A stretch of 64,000 nucleotides of DNA from CAWALV01 sp963782965. Its GTDB lineage: Bacteria > Actinomycetota > Actinomycetes > Acidothermales > Acidothermaceae. The translations under genes were made by a program, and so were the position numbers. Of the stretch, positions 24,673-33,068 are shown one piece after another. The stretch lies in contig CAWALV010000002.1 of the NCBI GenBank assembly GCA_963782965.1, positions 248,001 through 312,000 of the forward strand, given 5' to 3'. The notes under the pieces are model-generated. The model searched no databases, was not told where the DNA came from, and saw only the letters and a list, made by a program, of their open reading frames with translations. Position 1 is the first letter of the stretch, and each line of letters opens with the position of its first letter.

Positions 24673-24699
24673 TTCGGGTGGTTGGGGCCCTCACCCGAA
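24673..24699. repeat. Inverted repeat beside the xis ribosome site
   Basis: TTCGGGTG (24673-24680) and CACCCGAA (24692-24699) form an 8-bp stem with an 11-base loop. On the minus strand the stem runs directly into the AAGGAG of xis, so it could hide the ribosome site or be an operator. An AT-rich stretch at about 24708-24765 next to it may hold the xis-int promoter. Confidence 0.45.
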
Positions 24700-24835
24700 C
24701 AAGGCAGAATTTTTGGCCGATTACTGTCATCGGGGGGAATTTCATGATTAATTCGTTATCTACCGACGGCGACCGGGCGCCGGCGGAGGCTTCGCGCGGA
24801 AGTGCGCGGGCGACGGCATGGGTCGACCAACGGGT

Positions 24836-27340
24836 TCAGGGGACCCGGTGGAGCGCGGCGTTCCGCGCAGCCTCCTCGTAGGCGCGCTTGGCCGCGGCGG
24901 CCGGCCCGAGGTCGGCGCGATCCCGGCCGAACGTGGCTGTCCACTGCTCGCGTGCGTTGGGAAGCGAGTCCGCGACGATGTGGGCGGTGTTGGACTGTCG
25001 GCCGCGGGTCATGCCGACGTATGCCGCTGCTGCGCCGGTCGTGTCGGACAGTACGAGGTGGGCGTGGTCAACGGTGTCGCCCTGGGGGCCGTGGACAGTG
25101 GTGGCGTAGCCGAGTTCGACGTGTTGTTGGACGTACGTGGCCGGCAGGTGTCGCTGGCCCTGCTTGCCGACGACGGTGACGGACTGGTCTTCGTGGACCT
25201 GGGTCACGGTCCAAGAGTCACGGTTGGCGACAGCAAGGTCGGTGTCGTTGCGACGCGTGACGATCTTGTCGCCGGCACCGATCGACCCGCCCGGCACGAG
25301 CACCTCGTCGTAGCCGTCGACGACGCCTGCCCGGATGAGTGCGCCGCGGATCGCGAGGTTGAGCTCGAGGACTTGCGCGCGGGTGTCCGCAGCGACGATC
25401 ACGCCGCGTCCGGCGGCGAGGCTCTCCACGACGGCCGTCACGATCGCATTGGTCCGCTGGTGCTGGTCGGCGTGCATCGCGACATGCCCGTCCGTGGCGA
25501 GCTGGTCGAAGACCTGAACAGGCTGTTCGCCGTTTCGCATCTTGAGAGTGAGGTCGGCGTAGTCGGGGTCGCGGAACCGGTGTACCGCTTCGAGTGGGAC
25601 GTAGCCGTTCGGGTCGACCCACCGGACGGCGTGGTCGAGCACACCTCCGCGGCCGACAGCCGGAAGCTGGTGCCGGTCACCGACGAAGGCCACGCGCACC
25701 CTGGATTCGTCGGCGATGGTGAGCAGGGCAAGGGCGGTGTCCTGGTCGAGCATGCCGGCTTCGTCAATGAGCAGCGTTCCGCGTGGCCGCAGCATCGCCT
25801 CGCGGCTTCGCCCCTCGTAGACGCGACCTGTCACCAGGTCGGTGTGGCCGGGCTGGAGCCGGGTCCGACGTCCGTTCTCGTCCCAGCGGTAACCGTGCTG
25901 GTGGGCCAGCCAAGCTGCAGATGTTGCCGCCGCGCCGGTCTGCTCGGCGGCGACTCGGGCGGCCTTGCCGGTCGGCGTCACTACCGTCAGCTGCCGGTAC
26001 TCCCGCCGGTGTGCCTCGTGCGCGGCCACGAGCAGGGTTGTCTTGCCCGCACCGGCAGCGCCCTCGATCACGACGAGTTGCGGGCCGGCGACGATCGCGC
26101 CGACGGCCTGCAACTGGCCCGCATCGAGGTCCGGGCTGTAGCGCCGAGTCGTTGCGTCGACGATGACGCACACCTCGTGGTCTTCGCGGGACGGCGCATG
26201 GCTACGCGCGGCGAGGCGCTTGGCGAGTTCGTTCTCGACGGCCACGACGTGCGGCGAGGTGAGGTGCCGGACGTGTGACTGCGGGTCGACGCTGTCGACG
26301 AGCGAGACGCACTTCGCGATCGCTCGCGAGGTGATGTCCTCGGCCAGCTCGGCGCGAATGGACGGAGCGGTCACGATGTTGATCTCGGCAAGGAGCCGTT
26401 CGACCTGGCCGCGGATGTTCGCGGAGGTGCCGCACCCACTTCGCCGTCTGCTCGGCAGGGTCGTCTGCGAGCTTCTTCTGTGGGCGCCCGTCGGCCCACG
26501 CCATGGCGTCCCATTGTCGGCGCAGCTTGGCCGGCGGCTCGGAGCCGGGATGGTCCGCGCGCCAGGCAGCCTCGTACCTCTCGACGTTGCGGGCGACCTG
26601 CGCGGCACGGGCAGAGAACGCGCCGACGTAGGGCGCGAGCTGCTCGACCTCCGCAGTTGCCAAGTCGAGCGTGAAGCCCCACCTCGCCAGAGCGCCCCGG
26701 AATCCGGGTCGGACATCATCGCCGCGTGGCCAATCCCGTTCATTGCGGCCAGCGAGTCCCGAAATCCGACCGTGTGCAGACCTCGCCACGCTCCGTCGCC
26801 CCAAACGCGCGCATTGACCTGAAGATGGATGTGCCGGTGCGGATCCCCGGCGCGAGACGTGTGATGTCGCACCATCACCGCTTCGATCTGATCGACGGGC
26901 ATCTGCACCTGTTCGCCTCGGCCACCGACCCGGTAGGTGAGCTGCGCACCCAGCCAGCCCACGACCTGTGTCGCCGCCCTGGCCTGAGCTGCGTCGTACG
27001 CGGCCGCAACTTCCGGGATCAAGGCGGCCACCAGCGACCACGACTTGGGCCCGTTGATCGTGACTTCCTGAAAACGGTTCGCATGCTCGTCGGCCCGCAA
27101 CCGGCCGTTCGGCAACCCGGTCGCGGGGTCGAGCCCGGCAACCCACCTCTCGTACTGGTCCCCGTCGAGGGGGCCGGCGGACAGCACCTCCCCGTCGCGT
27201 GAGGCGACGATCCGCTCGGCGACCCCCTCACCGTCGGCGAGGTAGTAGTCGCCGCAGCGGTGCCGGTCGGCCTCGACGTAGGCGCGCGCGTGCATGGCGG
27301 AACCCTTGTGCACATGCATCCCGCCCTGCACGACCGTCAC
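24836..27340 (-). pseudogene. MobF-family relaxase-helicase (TraA/TrwC-like), with two compensating frameshifts
   Basis: A single frame of 834 codons starts at GTG 27340. The relaxase domain has an N-terminal tyrosine cluster (CGDYYLADGEG), NGPKSWSLVAALIPEV, and the metal-binding triad SRAGDPHRHIHLQVNARV. The helicase domain has Walker A IEGAAGAGKTTLL, LLIDEAGMLDQDTALALL, VGDRHQLPAVGRGGVLDH and, near the end, YATTVHGPQGDTVDHAHL and AYVGMTRGR. Between about 26700 and 26420 the good protein sequence (WGFTLDLATAEVEQLAPYVG onward) is in another frame. One base is lost near 26702 and one gained near 26420. So ~93 residues at the end of the relaxase domain are scrambled. The C-terminus also seems short for the family. 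Confidence 0.8.
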
Positions 27341-27368
27341 CTACCAACACTTCGTCCGAAACCACGAT

Positions 27369-27390
27369 GGGCCGCCCCGAAGGGCGGCCC
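27369..27390. repeat. GC-rich hairpin upstream of the relaxase gene
   Basis: GGGCCGCCC-CGAA-GGGCGGCCC is a perfect 9-bp stem with a 4-base loop. It lies 29 bp upstream of the relaxase start and 220 bp past the end of the PLD gene. It could be a terminator for the leftward operon or part of an origin of transfer. Confidence 0.55.
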
Positions 27391-27395
27391 GATCA

Positions 27396-27411
27396 CTACG
27401 AATATTCGTAG
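27396..27411. promoter_or_regulatory. Perfect 16-bp palindrome upstream of the relaxase gene
   Basis: CTACGAATATTCGTAG is a perfect palindrome, AT-rich in a GC-rich setting, five bases from the hairpin at 27369-27390. It is a candidate operator for the relaxase promoter or an element of oriT. The rest of 27341-27612 holds nothing I recognise. Confidence 0.5.
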
Positions 27412-27612
27412 CATACGTGCCGATTTGGGCTCAATGGTTGGAAGTCGTTGGTGGGCGATGAACTTCGTGAAGCCACAGGAAGTCCGGGACTGTCGTCTGA
27501 GCCCGGACTTCGGAAGGGGTGTCGACGAGCGCATTAGCGCGCATCAGTAACGGGAATCTGCTGGCCGGTGGCGTCAGGGGTAACGCGACCGCGAGACCCA
27601 ACCAACCGTGCG

Positions 27613-28770
27613 CTACGCGATGGTCAGGTCGTAGGTGCCGTCCGTACGGCGCTGGATAGTCAACTCTCGGTTGGTCGGGTCTTGGGCCTTGAAGTCATCT
27701 GTCAGCGCGCCTCCGAGATGCAACAACGTCGTGTAGTTGCGTTGCCCCTCTTCGCGGTTCGGTGCGTAAGTGATCTTGACGAGGTGATCGCCGCGGTCGG
27801 CACCCAGGTAGGTCACGTGGGCCCGGATCGAAGCGACTTCCAAGACCTCGCCCGTCTGGGTCGTCTCGGTGCTCCATCTTTCGGCCGCGAATAGGTCGAA
27901 CCGGAAGTACGTCTGAGTGTCGCCCAGCTTGCCGCGAGTGAGGGTGATTGACCCGCGCTGGTTGCCTGCCTGCTTTCGCTGGGCGTCGGACTGCGTGAGC
28001 ATCTTGGCGTAGATCTCGTTCACCCGCGCCCCGGAGAACCGCCGTCGTGGCTGCGGGATTGGGCGAGTCGGCCGCCGCGGAGGGCCCTTTGCGATTTTGA
28101 AACCCGGGACGCCCACGAGCGGGGCCAGCAGTGGTTCCGACACGAGCTGCCCAGATGACCCAACGACCGAGATGATCTGGCGGTGTCTGCTCGCCGGAGA
28201 GCCCACGATCCGGGCCCCTACGAGTGCCTTCACGTCGGAATGTGTCGAGATGGGGTAGAGCCCGGGGGGCTTCGTAGCAAACCAGCTGTCGATTGCGTCC
28301 GCCATGTCTTTAAGGACTGCCCGGTCGTCGCCATCCCGGGTGTCCAGCAAGATCCCCGCCTCGACGTGCAGCGACGAAACGCCACTGTGGGTCAGGTTGG
28401 CAGAGCCGCTGTATGCAGTCGACGAGCCGTCGTCACGAACGATGTGGAACGTCTTGGGGTGAAAGTAGGCGTTGCCGAACTTCACGATGCCGACGTTGAG
28501 GTTCGCACGCGGCGCTCCGACAAGTTCGAGCAGGACGGCCAGGTCCACCTCGGATGTCTGGCCATCATTCGATCCAACAAGGACGTTTACCAGGCCCCTC
28601 TTCGCCGCGAGAGCTTGGAGTGTCGGCACGAACAGCCCCAAGCCGGTTGCGCCGAAGAAGCCGGACTGCCAACGCAGTTCGCTGATCTTGGCGGGGTTCT
28701 GCAGGATGTCTGCGAGCCACTTCCCGAGTGCGAACTTCGGGTCGCGGGAACCGCTGTCGATGTAGCGCAT
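27613..28770 (-). CDS. Phospholipase D-like nuclease (NgoFVII/restriction-type)
   Basis: The 385-residue protein starts at ATG 28770, whose A overlaps the upstream stop (TGATG). The PLD active-site motif is HPKTFHIVRDDGSSTAYSGSANLTHSGVSS (H-x-K...G-S-x-N) near residue 110-135. Only one such motif is obvious, so it would act as a dimer like BfiI-type PLD nucleases. The N-terminal part has LVGSNDGQTSEVDLAVLLELVG. The C-terminal ~150 residues (TYFRFDLFAAERWSTETTQTGEVLEVASIRAHV) could be a DNA-recognition domain. It is the last gene of an operon led by a DNA methyltransferase, which points to a restriction nuclease. Confidence 0.72.
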   Translation of the reverse strand: MRYIDSGSRDPKFALGKWLADILQNPAKISELRWQSGFFGATGLGLFVPTLQALAAKRGLVNVLVGSNDGQTSEVDLAVLLELVGAPRANLNVGIVKFGNAYFHPKTFHIVRDDGSSTAYSGSANLTHSGVSSLHVEAGILLDTRDGDDRAVLKDMADAIDSWFATKPPGLYPISTHSDVKALVGARIVGSPASRHRQIISVVGSSGQLVSEPLLAPLVGVPGFKIAKGPPRRPTRPIPQPRRRFSGARVNEIYAKMLTQSDAQRKQAGNQRGSITLTRGKLGDTQTYFRFDLFAAERWSTETTQTGEVLEVASIRAHVTYLGADRGDHLVKITYAPNREEGQRNYTTLLHLGGALTDDFKAQDPTNRELTIQRRTDGTYDLTIA

Positions 28771-29471
28771 CAGATGGCGTGGGGAGGAAGGCCCTGGAAC
28801 CGGTCGTGATAGGCGTCGTACAGGTCGTCGCTGAACCGTTCGATCCGGAGCGGACTGGCCGGATCGGGAAGGTTCGGATCGACTGTTCCGGTCGAGGGGT
28901 CCCATACAAGCAGGCTCATAGCCTCTGCGCGGTGCAGTGGCTCGGATACAAGTTTGCGTCCGCCGAGCCGGGTGAGTGTGCCGATCATGGCGTTGGTTCG
29001 ACGGGCGCTGGCCATGCACGGCAACGGGATCGCGACGATGAATCCGACGATGGCGGTCGAGAATCGGATGTGGACGGTGGTCGCCTCCGTGCCGAGGTCG
29101 TTCACCATGTTCTGCCAGTTCTTGCCGACGCTCTTGTCGTCGTTCAGGGTCTTGCTGTCGTAGGCGATGCGGATGCCGTCTGGTCGGTACCCCACGTCGA
29201 AGTTCTGTGGCCGGACGCCTCCGACGACTCGGACCGGGCCGACCTCAACGCAGTCCGGTTTCACGGGCAGTAGCTGATTCTGGTTGGGCTTCTCGATCGG
29301 GATGTTGCCGAGCATCACGGACATGGAGTGGCCGACTGCATTGTCGAGGTACGCCGAGAACTCCGCGTTCTCTTTGCCGTCGAATGCTGCGTTGACCTGC
29401 CACTTCGCGCCGGCCAACGCGAGATCGGGTTGAGCGATCGCTACCGTGGGCATCGGTTGCAGGCTGGCCAC
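28770..29471 (-). CDS. Possible restriction endonuclease subunit (PD-(D/E)XK-like), uncharacterised
   Basis: The protein has 233 residues if GTG 29471 is used; TTG 29480 and ATG 29453 are alternatives. I do not recognise a named family. YRPDGIRIAYDSKTLNDDKSVGKNWQNMVNDLGTEATTVHIRFSTAIVGFIVAIP has a D...x-D-S-K arrangement, followed by an alternating hydrophobic strand and a charged helix, reminiscent of PD-(D/E)XK nucleases. An N-terminal segment (LALAGAKWQVNAAFDGKENAEFSAYL) precedes it. It lies between the methyltransferase and the PLD gene, coupled to the latter by a one-base overlap, so a role in the same restriction system is likely. Confidence 0.5.
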   Translation of the reverse strand: MASLQPMPTVAIAQPDLALAGAKWQVNAAFDGKENAEFSAYLDNAVGHSMSVMLGNIPIEKPNQNQLLPVKPDCVEVGPVRVVGGVRPQNFDVGYRPDGIRIAYDSKTLNDDKSVGKNWQNMVNDLGTEATTVHIRFSTAIVGFIVAIPLPCMASARRTNAMIGTLTRLGGRKLVSEPLHRAEAMSLLVWDPSTGTVDPNLPDPASPLRIERFSDDLYDAYHDRFQGLPPHAI

Positions 29472-29498
29472 ACGCCGCAACCTATCCCGGCCTGATGA

Positions 29499-31100
29499 TC
29501 ACGCGATGGAGCCACGCCCGTTTCCCTTACCGCGACGAGTCCGGCGGTCGCGGAGCGTGACCCAGACCGCGCGCGCCGCCACGACCTCGTCCCGACTGAA
29601 GCCGAGCTTGTCGATCAGCACCGCTTGGTCGACGGCATCTGCGGCGGCTTCGATTTGCTTGGCTCGAACTAGGTCGTCAACGGTCGAAATCAGATGGTCC
29701 GGCACAAGGGAGGGATCGGGTACACACAGCTCCTCAGCTTCGGAGGGCTCTAGTTCGAGGATGCCGCCCCCGTAACTCCGGCCGACGATCTCACTGACCG
29801 CAAAGGTGATGCTGTTGAAGGCGGCCGTCGCCAGCTGCGCTGCATCTACACCGTCGCTGAGCCGCATCCGGTGAACGGTGTCGGTACTCGTCGCCGCAGT
29901 TAGATTCGCGACGATGCGGGGGTGAGTGTGGATCTGGCGGAACATGAACGCGTCGGCTTCCCATATCGACGGCACCACCCACCACTGCTTGCGGATCCGG
30001 CACTTGTAGCCGGTATGCACCTCGTCGTGTTCCCCGAGCGCGACATAGCTAGCAAGGGCATCATGGTCGTCCAGGTCGACGCCCCGGGCGTCGAGAAGGT
30101 GCGTTCCGCTCGTACCGGCTTCGTTCGCCGCGTGGTCAGCGTCCGTGTAGAGCACGCCTGACAGCTGCGCACTGCGCGCGACTAGCGGGATCGTAAGGTC
30201 GGCGACTTTACGTCGGCTGGCCTCGCTCGCCGACATCACGAAGAAGCTGTTGCGGCCCGTGACGATTCCTACGTCGACGGACGCGTAGTGCTCCAACCGG
30301 GATAGCCGCTCGTCCGCGCGTAGCGCGCGAATCGCCTCGATTTGCGCTGCACCAAGGAAGTACTTGGTCCATTTCTCACGCTCGTGCAGCGGTGCGCGAA
30401 CACTCGCGTCAGCTACCTCCAATGAGGCGAGCGCCTCGGCGTTCTCCACCTCGACAACTTGGATCCGCGAAGGGCCATCGCCCTTCTCGGCCAGTAGCAG
30501 GACGACCTCCTGCAAGATGCCCGGGAAGACTAGGTGCTGGAAGCAAACGACTGTCACGGCCGAGCACGAGTCGATGAGGTACTGGCGTAGTTCGGAGGCG
30601 TAGCCGACCTGCATCAGTTCAGCAGGGATCACAAGTCCGACCCGTCCGCCGACCCGGCATGCCGCCATCGACGCAACGACGAAGGGAACCCACGCATTGG
30701 TCAGCTTGTTCGGGTGCAGGCCGGCGGTCCGCATGAACGCGAGCGCGTTGCTTCGGCTGGGTTCCGCCCAGGTGCCAAATCGGATATACGGCGGATTTCC
30801 AGCCACACCGTCGAAGGTTTCCTCCCGTTTCGCCGCGAACCAGTCGAAAAAGTCGCCGACCGCGACCTCGGCGCCGGTCCGCCTCGACGCCTTGGATGCC
30901 TCATCCGGGAACAGTTCGACGCCAATGGTCTGGGCCGAGTGCTTTACGAGGAACTCCAAGATGTTTCCGTCGCCGCACGATGGCTCCAGAAGCCGCGGAC
31001 CAGCCTGCGCCACCCACGTGCTCACGAACTCGGCGACCGGAGCGGGTGTGTAGTACCCGCCTCGGAGCTTCTCGGGTGAGACCTCTTCCCGCAGTGTCAC
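29499..31100 (-). CDS. N6-adenine DNA methyltransferase (type II restriction-modification)
   Basis: The 533-residue protein starts at GTG 31100, with no strong ribosome site visible. Near the N-terminus RGGYYTPAPVAEFV is followed by SAM motif I, LEPSCGDGNILEFL, and the catalytic motif IV NPPYIRFGTW (NPPY, adenine-type). The order motif I then NPPY is the gamma-class TaqI/Eco57I-type layout. The large C-terminal half (~300 residues) would be the target-recognition domain; RIRKQWWVVPSIWEADAFMFRQIHTHPRIVANLTA is a recurring feature of such enzymes. It is the first gene of the operon with two candidate nucleases, and its promoter faces a divergent RHH regulator. Confidence 0.85.
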   Translation of the reverse strand: MTLREEVSPEKLRGGYYTPAPVAEFVSTWVAQAGPRLLEPSCGDGNILEFLVKHSAQTIGVELFPDEASKASRRTGAEVAVGDFFDWFAAKREETFDGVAGNPPYIRFGTWAEPSRSNALAFMRTAGLHPNKLTNAWVPFVVASMAACRVGGRVGLVIPAELMQVGYASELRQYLIDSCSAVTVVCFQHLVFPGILQEVVLLLAEKGDGPSRIQVVEVENAEALASLEVADASVRAPLHEREKWTKYFLGAAQIEAIRALRADERLSRLEHYASVDVGIVTGRNSFFVMSASEASRRKVADLTIPLVARSAQLSGVLYTDADHAANEAGTSGTHLLDARGVDLDDHDALASYVALGEHDEVHTGYKCRIRKQWWVVPSIWEADAFMFRQIHTHPRIVANLTAATSTDTVHRMRLSDGVDAAQLATAAFNSITFAVSEIVGRSYGGGILELEPSEAEELCVPDPSLVPDHLISTVDDLVRAKQIEAAADAVDQAVLIDKLGFSRDEVVAARAVWVTLRDRRTRRGKGNGRGSIA

Positions 31101-31134
31101 AGCTGGGTACTCGCTCTCACGATGGTGCGATTCG

Positions 31135-31164
31135 TGCTACTGAGTAGCATGCTAGGCGGTAGCA
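31135..31164. promoter_or_regulatory. Tandem palindromic operator between methyltransferase and RHH genes
   Basis: TGCTAC-TGA-GTAGCA (31135-31149) is followed directly by TGCTA-GGCGG-TAGCA (31150-31164), giving four TGCTA/TAGCA half-sites in 30 bp. It lies 16 bp before the RHH gene and 34 bp before the methyltransferase start, as expected for an autoregulator that also controls the modification operon. Confidence 0.65.
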
Positions 31165-31180
31165 CCGACAGGAGTGCGTC

Positions 31181-31420
31181 ATGACGGGCCGACAGCTGAA
31201 CATTCGCCTCGACCCGGCAGATCGAGACCGGCTCGAGGCCTTGGCTTTCGTGCGACGCAAGCCGTCGGCGGCGCTCGCGCGCGAGATCGTCCTTGAGTAC
31301 GTCGCCGCGCACGAAGGCGAGCCGGGAATGCAGAGTGCGCTGGCGAGCAGGGCGGAGCATGACCGGGTCGATACGGCGGAGGCCGAGGGAAAGGTCACCA
31401 AGCTGCGAGGTAGAACGTAA
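31181..31420 (+). CDS. Ribbon-helix-helix regulator
   Basis: The 79-residue protein starts at ATG with AGGAG nine bases upstream. TGRQLNIRLDPADRDRLEALAFVRRKPSAALAREIVLEYVAAHEGEPG has the short beta-strand followed by two helices of the MetJ/Arc/CopG class (strand QLNIRLD, helices DRDRLEALAFVRR and SAALAREIVLEYV). Such proteins bind tandem palindromes as dimers; TGCTA/TAGCA repeats lie just upstream. It is divergent from the methyltransferase, so it probably controls the restriction-modification operon and itself. An antitoxin role is less likely, since no toxin gene is adjacent. Confidence 0.7.
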   Translation: MTGRQLNIRLDPADRDRLEALAFVRRKPSAALAREIVLEYVAAHEGEPGMQSALASRAEHDRVDTAEAEGKVTKLRGRT

Positions 31421-31590
31421 GTTCGTCGTCGGAGTCATTCGGCAATGACATCAGCCCTTGACCGAGCGGCGCTCGACTCATGATCAAGTTGTGGAAAACG
31501 CCGGGCTTGTGGGAAATGCAGCGGAACCGTCAGACCGGTCGTGTAGCGCGCCGCATCGGTCAGAGCCCCCGCCAAGTGCCTAGCTGCCCA

Positions 31591-31612
31591 TGGGCAACAG
31601 ATGGGCAACACG
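31591..31612. repeat. Octamer pair TGGGCAAC x2 (possible integrase arm site, right)
   Basis: TGGGCAAC occurs at 31591-31598 and 31602-31609 with an 11-bp period, matching the block at 21835-21856 at 20 of 22 bases in the same orientation. Confidence 0.5.
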
Positions 31613-31712
31613 ACGTCCAGCGGCGGCCGTCAATGACCATCGCAGTCAACGCACGGAGCCCCGGAATCGTTGACCTCCAGCGGTTGCCATCGACGACCAT
31701 CAAGCCACGGAA

Positions 31713-31759
31713 CGCCTTTGCAAGGCGGGGGTTGAGGGTTCAAGTCCCTTCGTCTCCAC
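31713..31759. repeat. attR: 47-bp direct repeat (tRNA-Ala 3' fragment)
   Basis: This is a perfect copy of 21718-21764. It carries the anticodon arm, T-arm and acceptor 3' strand of tRNA-Ala without the 5' half, so it is not a functional tRNA. Confidence 0.92.
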
Positions 31760-31794
31760 CAATTTCCGCGTCACCGCCGCGGGGCAGTCGTCGG

Positions 31795-32814
31795 CTAGGC
31801 CGACGCGACGCGGATCAACACCTTTCCGACGGCGCTGTGCTCGACCGCGTCATGCGCGTCGCCCGTCTCGGCGAGTTCGAAGGTGTGGAGCGGCAGGCCG
31901 GCATCGGCGCCGACCCGCAACGCGCCGTCACGAAGGGCGTCGCTGATATCGGACACCGCGGCCTCCTTCGCCGCTCCCGGCATCGTGTACACGAGGACGA
32001 ACTGCCAGCGGATGTTGCGACCCATCATGTCGCGCACCGACAACGTCACGTCCTGACCCGGTGTCGCGGCGTAGGCGGCGACCACGCCGCCGGCCCCGAG
32101 CACTGCGGAGTCCAGCGCCGCGTTGGCAGCCGCGGCCACCTCGACGACGATGTGGACGCCGTCCGGCGCGAGCCCTCGGATCGCATCGGCCGCACCGTCG
32201 TCCCGGTAGTTCACGACGTGGTGGGCGCCCGCGGCCGTCGCCAGCTCCGCCTTCTCCGGGCCGCTGATCGTGGCGATGACAGACGCACCGGCCCAGCGGG
32301 CGAGCTCGATCGCGGCGTGGCCGACGGCACCGGCACCGCCGGCGACCAGCACCGTCCGCCCCGACAGCGTGCCCGGTGCCAACCGGTCGGGGCCGCCCTC
32401 GGCCACGGTGAGGCACCGATGCGCCGTCATCGCCGGGATGCCGACACTGGCTCCGAGCTCGAAGCTTGCTCGTTCGGGCAGCGGCACGGCGCGCTCCGCC
32501 GGCACCGTCACCATCTCCTGCGCGGTGCCATCGGCGCGTTGCCAGGCGGCTTCCCACAACCACACCCGCTCGCCGACCCCCCGCCCGGCGACGCCTGACC
32601 CGACCGCCTCGATCGTGCCGGCGCCGTCCTGGTTCGGTACCAGGTCGACGTTTCGCGGGGTCCCCGGATACGGGCTGCGGCGGGCTTTCCAGTCCGTCGG
32701 GTTCACCCCGGAGACCGCGACCCGAACCAGCACCTCCCCCGGGCCGGGCTGCGGGGCGCTGCGCTCGACAAGGCGCAACGATGGGTCGTCGGTGCGGTAG
32801 ACGACGGCTTTCAC
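31795..32814 (-). CDS. NADPH:quinone oxidoreductase / zinc-independent MDR family
   Basis: The 339-residue protein starts at GTG 32814 with GGAGG upstream. It is a medium-chain dehydrogenase/reductase: VSGVNPTDWKARRSPYPG and VPNQDGAGTIEAVGSGV in the substrate domain, and Rossmann motif VLVAGGAGAVGHAAIELARWAG. No structural zinc Cys cluster is seen, so it belongs to the quinone-oxidoreductase branch. It probably reduces quinones or enones with NADPH. It is the first backbone gene after attR and faces the element. Confidence 0.85.
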   Translation of the reverse strand: MKAVVYRTDDPSLRLVERSAPQPGPGEVLVRVAVSGVNPTDWKARRSPYPGTPRNVDLVPNQDGAGTIEAVGSGVAGRGVGERVWLWEAAWQRADGTAQEMVTVPAERAVPLPERASFELGASVGIPAMTAHRCLTVAEGGPDRLAPGTLSGRTVLVAGGAGAVGHAAIELARWAGASVIATISGPEKAELATAAGAHHVVNYRDDGAADAIRGLAPDGVHIVVEVAAAANAALDSAVLGAGGVVAAYAATPGQDVTLSVRDMMGRNIRWQFVLVYTMPGAAKEAAVSDISDALRDGALRVGADAGLPLHTFELAETGDAHDAVEHSAVGKVLIRVASA

Positions 32815-33068
32815 GGCGCCAACCTCCAGGTTCGGGAATCTCCGGCGCTCAGACCTTACTGGCGGCCAACCCGGCCAACGCACCGCTGCGCACGGGGCGG
32901 GCGCCTGTGCGCTCTCCTCTGTAGTTCTTCGCCCTGGGCGCGCCGAGTATTCGCCTGCTGCGCTGATCGTTCGCCGGAGAGGGCTCGTCGAGCCGACCAC
33001 GTTATGGTCAACAGAACACGACGGTCGGGGTGAGCGGTTCGCGGTTCACCTGCCCGGGGAGGTAGTCG

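Larger units (their letters stand above)
21718..31759. mobile_element. Integrative (mobilisable) element in tRNA-Ala
   Basis: The element is about 10 kb, bounded by a 47-bp perfect direct repeat: the 3' end of tRNA-Ala (21718-21764) and a free-standing copy (31713-31759). It carries an integrase remnant, DUF3825 plus a small protein, integrase and excisionase genes, a MobF relaxase, a restriction-modification-like operon and a RHH regulator. No FtsK-like transfer ATPase or replication gene is seen, so it would be mobilisable at best. Frameshifts in xis, int and the relaxase suggest it is now fixed, unless they are sequence errors. It separates tRNA-Ala from the downstream backbone genes. Confidence 0.88.
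31421..31794. other. Right end of the tRNA-Ala element (intergenic)
   Basis: This 374-bp stretch has no supported gene. It contains the octamer pair (31591-31612) and the right copy of the 47-bp attachment repeat (31713-31759). Backbone DNA resumes at about 31760. Confidence 0.6.

Noticed and set aside
24916..27202. Long plus-strand open frames opposite the relaxase gene, such as 24818-26278
   Set aside because: They are frame shadows caused by high GC. Their translations match no family and lack ribosome sites, while the minus strand has clear MobF motifs.
31181..31420. RHH protein as antitoxin of a toxin-antitoxin pair
   Set aside because: No small toxin-like gene lies next to it in either direction. 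Its divergent position and operator fit control of the methyltransferase operon better.
31713..31759. Second tRNA-Ala gene
   Set aside because: Only the 3' part is present (anticodon arm onward); the 5' acceptor strand and D-arm are absent. It is an attachment-site copy.
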